From positions 12,672,609 to 12,736,608 of the forward strand of contig OY978530.1 in NCBI GenBank assembly GCA_963854835.1: 64,000 nt of DNA, read 5' to 3'. A model generated the notes under the pieces. It did no database searches. It worked only from the letters and a program-made list of their open reading frames with translations, and was not told the DNA's origin. Shown here in pieces: positions 10,680 to 18,835 of the stretch; positions within the stretch are counted from its first letter, which is position 1, and each line of letters begins with the position of its first letter. The DNA is from Megamerina dolium. Taxonomy: Eukaryota; Arthropoda; Insecta; Diptera; Megamerinidae. The translations under genes and the position numbers were made by a program.

Positions 10680-11212
10680 TAAATGATTACCTTTCATTTT
10701 GTACATTGTTTTTTCTGTTTAAATATATTCTTTTTTGTCATTTTGTCACACACGTTTCCTATTTGCAACTTAATCCTTTTCCATAACTATGTCACTGATA
10801 ACAAACATACTTGTTGAGCAAGACATAATTATTGAGAAATACAATTTGTGTCAACACACGCTTGGTGCTGACAAATATTCTGCGAATTAAAAGAATTAAG
10901 CTGCAAAGAAACAATGCATTAAATGCAAGTTTGCAAAATCAAAAAGACAACCGTTTATTCGCCGCATAGGAAATTCGGCACAACATAATTATAAGTATAT
11001 CAAAATATTAAATTGTAAGTTAGTTAATAAACTCAATTCATGCAGAGCACTAGCTCCCAAACAAAAAAGAACATTAGTTTTTTTTTAATAATCACACGAG
11101 TGATCATTTTATTGGCAGAGCACTAGCTCCCAAACAAAAAGAGCACTAGCTCCCAAACAAAAAAGAACATTAGTTTTTTTTTAATAATAATCACACGAGT
11201 GATCATTTTATT
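10646..11212 (+). repeat. Errantivirus 3' LTR, without the Tc1 insertion
   Basis: This LTR is about 567 bp and matches the 5' LTR on both sides of the Tc1 insertion point. It carries the same tandem block (11043-11115 and 11116-11212), although the first block is shorter by one GAGCACTAGCTCCCA motif than in the 5' LTR. Confidence 0.93.
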
Positions 11213-11599
11213 TTTTATATCCCAAACTTCTGTTTGATTCTCCTATTGCGAGAAATCTGAGCATTACTGATAGTTGTTGATCTGGCTGTATTGCATTTGC
11301 AACTGGTTGTTGCATATTGCATTATACTTTGAAGTTTTGTATTTGCATTTTATTACCACTGTAATTGAAGTCTCACAATTATTCTGTTATTTCGCATATG
11401 TATATTTTATGTGAATATCAATATGTACTTATACATTACACACATCGATATATATATGTATGTACATATATCTTACTGTTACCTAAAAATTGAATTTAAT
11501 AAAATTGAGAGACAGTGTTCGCTTAGCATTGAAAACGAAAAGACGTCGTTTGGTCGATTTAACTGTTGAGTTCAATTAGCAAAGGAACAAAAACTATTG
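11213..11599. other. AT-rich stretch without a gene
   Basis: I see nothing recognisable. It has no match in the sister segment at 16186-17145, so with 852-1054 it may be the rest of an older insertion into which the errantivirus landed. Confidence 0.5.
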
Positions 11600-11978
11600 T
11601 GTCCTAACACTGGTGTTTCATTTTTTTTTATCCCTTACAATGAGCCACAGGATGTTCTGAAATTTCGCATCGATCATCCTTATGTAATTTTTGAAAGCCC
11701 AGAAATGGTTATGTTGTAATTCCTTTGTCAGGAATGTGAAAGAGTTGTTTGTACTTTGTTTTTTTTTCGCCATTTTTTTTATCCCACTTGATCCTTTTCT
11801 TTTTTGCCGATTTTTCGATAATTTTTCTATTAACTCAATTATTTTTCCCAGTACACTTCTATGAATATCGTTCCAAAATACACATTCTCTGTATATATGG
11901 TTGCTGTTTTTATCAAACCATTCAGCGCGGTATCCATTATGAAATCAATTAAAATTTAATGCAGCACAATTATTTTGA
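11600..11978 (-). pseudogene. PIF/Harbinger transposase N-terminal fragment, copy 1
   Basis: This is a diverged copy (direct repeat) of 16620-16995, which on - encodes a Harbinger-like N-terminal segment. Here the frame is lost after a short open start (MDTALNGLIKTATIY from about 11940 on -). It is not translatable. Confidence 0.65.
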
Positions 11979-12141
11979 TAACTTTGAAAACAGACGCCAC
12001 CGTGTCAAAATTAAGTTCCAGCATCGATTTAGTATCGGCGTTTTGATAGATTTTCGTAATGAAATTTTGTCAAAAAGGTCAATACTATTTTTAAGTTCAA
12101 CCTATTTTACTATTTTTATTTCGACTAATAAGAGCCTATAT
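11979..12141. other. Insert sequence upstream of the SINE
   Basis: The block 11979-12725 is absent from the sister segment, where the sequence passes directly from AGCACAATTATTTTGATA to the ATATTACACCTC stretch. No gene is seen in this part. Confidence 0.5.
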
Positions 12142-12498
12142 TGCCGTAGCTCAGTGGTTAGTGTGTTCGCCTTCTGATCTGTAGGTCGTGGTTCAATACC
12201 CGGCTGATGCATAACAAATTTAATATCGAAAAGATTTTTCTTTCGAACGGTACCCACCTGTCGGCAAGCAATTGGCAATTCTTCCGACAGTAACAACTTG
12301 CCGTGAAAAAGCTTCTAAAAAGAACTCTGTGACAAAGCTCAGAAAAAGTGATGTCACAAGAGTTCTGCCGCTCGGAACCGGCTAAAATAAGTAAGGTCCC
12401 TTCTAATACTGTCCAAAATTTAACACGCATAAAAGTAATGGAAGGGAAGCTCGGCCAAAGAAGTCTTCGGGGCTTTAAATGTCACATATTTATTTTTT
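12142..12498 (+). mobile_element. tRNA-derived SINE, copy 1
   Basis: The 5' end resembles a tRNA, with a pol III A box (TAGCTCAGTGGT) and a B box (GGTTCAATACC) spaced as in tRNA genes. A non-tRNA body follows and it ends in GGGGCTTTAAATGTCACATA and a T-rich tail. A second near full copy is at 62666-63032 and 3' fragments lie at 17709-17886 and 58384-58556. It has no coding capacity; it would depend on a LINE for movement. Confidence 0.88.
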
Positions 12499-12774
12499 CA
12501 AGGGCCCATATTATGTTTTTTTAATATTAAATAAATTTATCTGTATTGCACGCGGAACGTTGTGTTTCGGCAAAATCTAGTTCGAAGACAAGAGATACAA
12601 ACTATGCACTCGTTTTCTTCCCTTATCGACGAATTCAAGTTTGTCGAAACACAAGTGTTTGCGTGGAAAAAAACAAAAATAAAAACGCAGCAACTGTATC
12701 ATACGAAGCAGCTGCATCATACTGCATATTACACCTCTGTCTCAGCAATCATGTGTAACTACCCAACAATCTAA
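12499..12774. other. AT-rich stretch without a gene
   Basis: No coding signal. From about 12726 it resumes homology with the sister segment near 17016 (ATATTACACCTC...TCAGCAATC) up to the MITE insertion point. Confidence 0.5.
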
Positions 12775-13302
12775 TACCCTAGACAGACGGCATCCTAATT
12801 CCGGATTACCGGCTCACTTAATCCGAATAAAATAATAACCTGACAGACGGCAGTATTGCGGATTAATTAAACGGCTGATTGCTGTTTTATTAGGACTGCT
12901 TACTTACATTACTATCACTATCAATTTCTGTCATCTGTCACTCTCGATATGAGAAAATCTACAAGAAGTACGTGAACTGAAAACGATCAGAAACTTGTAA
13001 ATTGATATTCACCGTTCGTGATTGACAGCTGGATTTATTGGTTCGTCAACGCTTTTCATGTTGAAAACTGTTAACCATTGTTGAAAGTTTTTTTTTAGCG
13101 AACACACCTAATATTTTATAAAATGGATCGAGAAAAATTCACTATAGACAATTTTTAGCAGTGTTGCCATCGCAAATTGCCCTAATCCTATTTTATTTTG
13201 AGAATTAACTCATAGAGTTTATGCGGATTAGCTGCAGTTAATGCCCGAGTTAATTCGAATTAACTCGGTAATCCGGAATTAGACTGCCGTCTGTCTAAAC
13301 TA
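12775..13302 (+). mobile_element. Harbinger-type MITE with TAA target duplication
   Basis: This 528 bp non-coding element has inverted ends of 30 bp or more that share TAGACAGACGGCA followed by CTAATTCCGGATTACCG. It is flanked by TAA (12772-12774 and 13303-13305). The sister segment has the undisturbed site with a single TAA at 17055-17057. TAA/TTA duplication and no coding capacity mark it as a MITE of the PIF/Harbinger superfamily. The copy at 1-229 belongs to the same family in the opposite orientation. Confidence 0.92.
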
Positions 13303-13556
13303 TAAATTGGTGAAACGGAAAGAAAAAAAAGAAATGATTGGTAATATAACCACGGCATTAAATGTTGCAGAAATCATTCATTTTTAGTGCTTCGAACGCA
13401 AAAAGAGCTATGTAATTATTTTAGGGTTGCTAATTGCATACATATCATTTTGTTGCATGTAAAAATAGGAAAAGATTGAAGACGACCACCGCGACAATTG
13501 TCGTCGCGTTACAAGTTCGCGGTGTATCAATCGATTCGTGTATCTAAAGCGCCCTG
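13303..13556. other. Continuation of the duplicated segment, no gene
   Basis: Up to about 13370 it matches 17058-17130 (AATTGGT...ACGGCAT). The rest is unassigned; it includes a short palindromic piece, CGACAATTGTCG, near 13492. Confidence 0.5.
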
Positions 13557-13703
13557 GAGACGATCAAATAAACTCGTCAAATTCTTATGTGTGCGTGTTG
13601 TCGGGTTTTGTCGGCTACACCTACACGTTGTCGGCTCTGTTTGATGAAAATCAAAATATTTTGATATTTTCATTTGACGGCGTTTTATTTGATCGTCTCG
13701 GGT
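13557..13703. repeat. Subterminal inverted repeat at the Harbinger left end
   Basis: The left terminal repeat is repeated in inverted orientation at about 13677-13703; 16 bases (GAGACGATCAAATAAA) are perfectly inverted. The enclosed 147 bp also contains a small AT palindrome (ATGAAAATCAAAATATTTTG). It ends just upstream of the MADF gene. It may be a transposase-binding array or a tiny nested derivative. Confidence 0.7.
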
Positions 13704-13746
13704 TATGCTTGTCAAGCAAAAGCTCATTTGCATTGAAAACGTCAAC

Positions 13747-15467
13747 ATGGACAAGTGTGCGGACGAAAAGAAGTTCATATTACATTTTATTGAACAATAT
13801 CAATGCTTGCCAGCTTTATGGAATGTAAAGTTGGAAGCATATAGCAATCGAGAAGAAAAAAAGAAACAATATGAGCTGCTATTGGAAGTTTTTAAGGAGC
13901 AGTACTCCAACGCAACAGTAGACGATGTAAAAAAAAAAATTAATGTTTTGCGGACAAATTTTCGCCGTGAAAAGCAAAGATTAGCAGAATGTAGCAGAAG
14001 TGGAGCTGGTGCTGACGATGACGAGCCAAATTTGTTTTACTTCAATGAGTTGAAATTTTTAAATGACGTCGATGTCCCTAGCACATCAAAAAATACAACG
14101 GTAAGTAAATTAATGTTCAGATTTTATTTTAATGTTTACATATGCAACGAATTGTATGTATATGGTAAATTTATAATAAATTAATGCATAAACTTTGTTT
14201 GCCACGGAACTGCGCCCTCGTTGTAAAAATATTCTGCAAAAGCGTCGCGGATTTCCTTTGCTTTTCTTGTTGAATTTCTAATTTGCGTACATTCCAATGC
14301 ATTTAGGTCTATGTTTTTACGCCATGTGCCACAGACAAAATCGCCTGAACTTTTAATTTCTGTGTCTATTAAATCCGCGAATGTGTACGATTTTTTTTAA
14401 GCAAATAATTATGGAGATAACAACAAGTCAAAACAATAATCTTTGCCTTTTCTGGTGCGACTGCGATAGTGGTTTGTAGAACGCCAAATCTCGATACCAA
14501 TATTCCAAATACATTTTCTACAATTCTGCGCGCTCTACTCAATCGATAGTTTAAAATGCGTTCTTTGTTTGTTAGATTCGCGGCAGAATACGGTTTTATG
14601 AGATTTTCCTGCATTTGAAAAGCATTGTCTCCAACAAATATATACGGCAGTACTTTGCTGCTATTTGGCAATTGCGATGGCGGAGGGAGCGGTAAACTTT
14701 TACTGTACAATGCTTTCCCAAACTCCGTGTTTTTTATAACGCCACCATCGGAAATACGTCCGTTTGTGCCAACATCAGCAACAATGAATTCATAATTCGC
14801 ATTTACAGTTGCCATGAGTATTATACTGAAAAATTTTTTATAATTATAATAAAATGAGCCAGACTCAGGCGGTTTTTTATGGCAACATGTATGCCGTCGA
14901 TTGCTCCTAAGCAATTAGGAAAATTTCAAGTTTCATTAAAACCCTCAGCAATTGCTTTCCATTCTGATTCCGATTGTGGCACCTGAAAATAATAAAAATT
15001 ATAAAAAAAAAATTACATTAATTTTTATTTCTTTTTCATTTCAGAGTGTTTTGAAAGATACTATAACTAGAGCAGCCAAAAGGAAACCAGATGCTGTTGA
15101 TGCTTTAGTAGAAATTGTTACAAAACGATTTTCTTCAAAGGAGAAAAATAAAACAACAGCAATAACAGATTCATGGGCTGTTAAATTAGATAGGAGGAGT
15201 CCACAGCAGCGACTCCTGTGCGAAAAATTTGTGGAAGAAATTATGTTTGAGGGGCAAATGGGAACCATGCACAGAAACTCTATTGAAATAAATGCGGTCC
15301 CAACGCCAATATCATCCAGTAGAAGCAGCTTGTCAGCAAACAGTCATTCCACACCATTGCACTATAGTGATGTTCAGTATGGTGATGTGAAATGTCGCAA
15401 TCAGCTATTTCTAATTTTTTTTCATCTTTTAAAGAGTCTTAATGCTATACAAATGTACATTTTTTAA
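13747..15467 (+). CDS. MADF-BESS protein of the Harbinger element, two exons
   Basis: Exon 1 is 13747-14100 and exon 2 is 15045-15467; the intron has a GTAAGT donor at 14101 and a TTTTCATTTCAG acceptor ending at 15044, and both joins are in phase 0. The spliced product is about 258 residues. Residues 5-100 form a MADF domain (FILHFIEQYQCLPALWNV, YSNREEKKKQYELLL, KKINVLRTNFRREKQRL, SRSGAG). Exon 2 has a BESS-like region (SPQQRLLCEKFVEEIMF). The start at 13747 has a good dipteran context (CAACATGG); an in-frame ATG at 13705 has a poor one. In this superfamily the partner binds DNA at the ends and helps carry the transposase to the nucleus. No stop or shift is visible. The intron holds the transposase's second exon on the other strand. 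Confidence 0.78.
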
Positions 15468-15962
15468 ATCAAAATGAAATAAATAAAATCAAAATTACTT
15501 ATAAAATAGTATGCATTTCTTTATTTAAGTACTTACCTTTATAAAATCAGAAAGAATTGAAATAATGGCTTCGTAAGTTTCAATAACAATTAATCCAAGC
15601 GATCTTGGAGAGATTGCTGTTATGAATTTTAGATCCTCAAATTTATCACCGGTCGCCAAATATCTCAGTGTTGCTGACAATCGCATGTTGGGTGATATTG
15701 CATCTCGCATCACTGTGTTTTGCTTTTCTATAAATGGCTTTACCATAGACAGAAGTTCATCAAATGTTTCCGAATCCATACGCAAAAAATTTCGGTAATC
15801 AACTTCACAAGTTAATTTTAGTTCATGCAAAAGATTTTCGTGTGTGAACCTTTTGCGCTGTTTATACCAATTTTTCATCCATTCTTTCCTCTTTTTCATT
15901 TTTTTCTTTTTTTCGAGCAAAAGTGTAGCTAATAACAACAAATCATCATCCGACGACGACAT
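14181..15962 (-). pseudogene. PIF/Harbinger DDE transposase, two exons, broken
   Basis: Exon 1 runs from the ATG at 15962 to 15537 (142 codons; N-terminal KWEM-type helices, RNFLRMDSETFDELLSMVKP, LRYLATGD). The intron is 15536-14983 with a GTAAGT donor and TTTTCAG acceptor, phase 0. Exon 2 runs 14982-14181 and holds the DDE_Tnp_4-like core: LGAIDG, then VADVGTNGRISDGG, VGDNAFQMQENLIKPY, and the Glu in RARRIVENVFGIL. Breaks: TGA at 14926-14928 where Trp is expected, a frame change at the T6 run 14873-14878, and another at about 14391-14398. A correct-looking C-terminus (EIRDAFAEYF...WQTKFMH) ends at 14181. Confidence 0.85.
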
Positions 15963-16027
15963 GACGATGTGCACACTACGAACTCAAATGTAAAGTGATG
16001 ATTGACGAGTTTATTTGAACGTCTGCA

Positions 16028-16185
16028 TGTCAATCAGTTCTGATTGATGTTCTCGACACCAATCAGACCAATTTTACCAGTGTTGCCATATGCTATTTTA
16101 TATAGAGAAAGAGAAAATGTGAGAAAAAATATTTCCAAATAACGCAACATTGCTTTATGGCTATTGCGTACATAGATATTATGTT
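16028..16185. other. Short stretch without a gene
   Basis: It contains an imperfect inverted pair of ATCAG-rich motifs next to the Harbinger right end (AATCAGTTCTGATT at about 16032). Nothing else is recognised. Confidence 0.4.
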
Positions 16186-16371
16186 GACAACTGCGAAGGA
16201 TTATTAAATTTTATACATTAATTATATAAATTCTCTTTAGAGAAAGCTATTCGCGTTTGTGTTATATTCTGAGTATGTACTCATTTAGAGAATTCTCTCG
16301 TTAAGCAAAGAAATTCTTTAACTTTAAATTTATTGTTTTATTTAGAATTTGTGTTTTCGTGGATCAGACCT

Positions 16372-16577
16372 AAAGAACCGAAGAACTTATTAATCTGCTG
16401 CAAATAAATGAATGCTTGTAGGATACAAGAAATCCAAGTTATTATAATCGGGAAAAACGGTAACAGGCCCTAGATGCTAATCAACAGCAATTGTCTAAAA
16501 TTGCTAGCGAAATATCAAAACATGATATCCGGGCAAAATTTCAGTCCTTTAAAGCCAATATAGGAAAGAGTTGACAA
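16372..16577 (+). pseudogene. MADF-domain fragment, copy 2
   Basis: Translated on +: EELINLLQINECL, a TAG where the conserved Trp is expected, DTRNPSYYNREKR, another stop, then a stretch ending ISKHDIRAKFQSFKANIGKS. It is the counterpart of 600-851 and shares the first stop, so that stop predates the duplication. Confidence 0.6.
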
Positions 16578-16962
16578 CTATTGACACCAGCACTACCAGT
16601 TCTTTATCTGGCGGTATTACAGTTCCAACTGTCGTTTCACTTTTTTTGTTATTATCCCTTTCAATGAGCCACAGGATGTTCTGAAATTTCGCATCGATCA
16701 TCCTTATGTAATTTTTGAAGGCCCAGAAATCGTTATGTTGTAATTCCTTTGTCAGGAATGTGAAAGAGTCGTTTGTACTTTGTTTTCTTCGCCATTTTTT
16801 TATCCCACTTGATCGTTTTATTTTTTGCCGATTTTTCGATGATACTTTTTCTACTAACTCAATTATTTTTCTCAGTACATTTCTATGATTATCGTTCCAA
16901 AAATAATCATTATCAGCATTTATGGTTGCTATGTTTATCAAATCATTCAGCGCAGTATCCAT
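16549..16962 (-). pseudogene. PIF/Harbinger transposase N-terminal fragment, copy 2
   Basis: An open stretch of 137 codons starts MDTALNDLINIATINADNDY. It contains a basic KKWRRK segment and FWAFKNYIRMIDAKFQNILW, the signature of the N-terminal helical region of Harbinger transposases, then IPPDKE. The DDE core is missing: the frame runs into the MADF remnant on the opposite strand. The MADF and transposase fragments therefore face each other tail to tail, as in the fuller element next door. Confidence 0.6.
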
Positions 16963-17145
16963 TATGAAATCAAGTGAAAATTAATGCAGCACAATTATTT
17001 TGATAAAATATTACACCTCCGTGTCAGCAATCTTGAGTAATCAATCAACAATCTAAATTGGTAAATCGGAAAATGAAAGCCGTGATTGGCGTTCAATTGA
17101 ATGATAATATAAACACGGCATAAGTGTTGACAGTTGTTGCACTGT

Positions 17146-17339
17146 TTACACTTCTATAGTGCGAGAATCAACAAGTAAGTTAAAGGTACTGATCAGCTAG
17201 TTCAGTTATCATCATGTTCCGAAAATTGGTCGCAATGCCATTCAAGCAACAACGCTTGGGGCCGGTTTCATCGGCCAAACTTAAGTTCAACTCAAGTTCT
17301 AGTTGAGAAAAGTTTGCGTTTCATAGCCCTCACTTGATA
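17146..17339. other. Stretch without a gene
   Basis: It contains a small inverted repeat (CAACTCAAGTTCTAGTTGAG at about 17289). Nothing else is recognised. Confidence 0.4.
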
Positions 17340-17716
17340 CATACTTGATACATACTTGTATGAGGAATATAGTCGTTGTCATATTGACTATCCATTCCAT
17401 GTATGTGCTTCTCATGCAGAATGGATAAAAGCCTGCCTTCATTTTTTGAGATTTTTTTTCTACGGCACCCCTCCCCGTAGCATCCAATGATTTCTTTTCT
17501 GATGCTGCTCTTTTCTTCAGCTCTATCTCTAAATTCGTGTATTCTTTTAAAAGCTTTTTTACCCCTGCATAAAGATGATTTGCTTTGTGAGTTGAAATCC
17601 ATCTCGAACATTTTCCAGGTTGTTTCCTTCCTTCCCACCGATATTGCATCCATTCTCTTCCATTCCGTGAAATTTTTATAATTTGCTACTAGACAGCATT
17701 CATTCATATGTGACAC
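17340..17716 (-). pseudogene. Myb/SANT-like DNA-binding protein remnant
   Basis: Two overlapping frames on - together resemble a Myb/SANT-like domain of the type found in NAIF1/zeste-like proteins and some Harbinger partners: WKMFEMDFNSQSKSSLCRG in one frame and GVKKLLKEYTNLEIELKK, RAASEKKSLDATG in the other. At least one frameshift separates them and there is no complete domain. The family call is by resemblance only. Confidence 0.4.
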
Positions 17717-17886
17717 TTATAAGCCCAGAAGGGCTCTTTGTACGAACGTCTCTTCTATTACTGTTGTGCGTGTTAAATTTTTGCCAATATCAGATGTTAC
17801 CTACTTTTTTAGCCGGTTCCGAACGCCAGAACACTTCCGACATCACTTTTACTGAGGTTTGTCACGGAGTTGGAAAAATGCTTTAT
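17709..17886 (-). mobile_element. SINE 3' fragment, diverged
   Basis: It matches, in reverse complement, the 3' half of the SINEs at 12142 and 62666, including AGCCGGTTCCGAACG and CAGAACACTT. The tRNA-like head is missing, as expected for 5' truncation. Confidence 0.8.
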
Positions 17887-18416
<530 letters not shown>

Positions 18417-18835
18417 GGCAGGCTTTGTTTTGTTTGGGCGCCATTATTGTTCATCCATCATGGTACACTCTCAGTGACATTGCTCCGGCTGGTCATAGTA
18501 ATCAGGGCGTGGTCCTCAACCCGCCACTGAAGAGCGATGGACGAACAATAATGCCCACCATTACAGCAGACACACATAACTACAATACATGACTACATCC
18601 AAAATACGAAAGCACACGATAGGTCACCTCACCGTCACACTCCCCTGGTATGCTTCTTGTGTGTGCCCTCCCTACCTGGGCTGCTCATACACACCATTAA
18701 ATCGTGGGCAAACCCCACTAAAACATATTTAGGACCACTCGTCCTACTTCACCGCCGCTCCACATATTCATGATACATAAACCCATGAATAGATAAACCA
18801 TTTATTTCTAGCATACATATATTTAAACAGATTTT
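18417..18835. other. GC-richer stretch with a foldback
   Basis: CATTATTGTTCATCCATC (18442-18459) recurs inverted with one mismatch at 18536-18553, so about 112 bp could fold as a stem-loop. No protein is recognised. The base composition differs from the AT-rich surroundings. Confidence 0.5.

Larger units (their letters stand above)
1055..11212 (+). mobile_element. Errantivirus (gypsy-type endogenous retrovirus), near complete
   Basis: Two direct LTRs of about 570 bp begin with AGTTA, the usual start of Drosophila gypsy-group LTRs, and flank a tRNA-Ser-type primer site, gag, pol, env and a purine-rich tract (10637-10645). Over the shared LTR sequence I count only two clear substitutions plus short indels, so the insertion is young. 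The gag and env frames are open. Pol is broken by a 746 bp internal direct duplication. A Tc1 element has inserted into the 5' LTR. The host target duplication is ambiguous: TTAT lies on the left, and a TTAT can also be placed at the right edge. As a family, errantiviruses are insect endogenous retroviruses; only some are infectious. Confidence 0.93.
13557..16027. mobile_element. PIF/Harbinger transposon with MADF partner gene
   Basis: The ends are inverted: GACGATCAAATAAACTCGTC at the left and the same with one change (GACGTTCAAATAAACTCGTC) at the right when read inward. Between them lie a MADF-BESS gene on + and a DDE transposase gene on -, the two-protein content typical of PIF/Harbinger. 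I could not find a convincing 3 bp target duplication. The MADF gene is open; the transposase has one stop and two frameshifts, so the copy is inactive by itself. Confidence 0.82.
16186..17145. repeat. Less interrupted sister of the segment split across 443-13370
   Basis: Its left part matches 443-851, its middle part 11600-11978, and its right part 12726-12774 plus 13303-13370, all in the same order and orientation. It therefore shows the sequence before the errantivirus block, SINE block and MITE came in. It carries remnants of both proteins of a Harbinger element. Confidence 0.85.

Noticed and set aside
12142..12215. A tRNA gene (A box and B box present)
   Set aside because: The same head recurs at 62666 joined to the same non-tRNA body and tail, so it is a SINE head, not a tRNA gene.
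14369..14914. A separate 181 codon gene starting at 14914
   Set aside because: Its first residues are a frame-shifted part of the transposase exon; the real exon starts at 14982 and the apparent start is not an ATG in context.
13557..16027. Harbinger element bounded by a 3 bp target duplication
   Set aside because: The bases next to the ends (CTGG on the left, GCAT on the right) do not give a matching triplet, so no duplication is claimed.
17299..17716. An intact Myb/SANT gene on -
   Set aside because: The recognisable parts are in two different frames and neither frame holds a complete domain.
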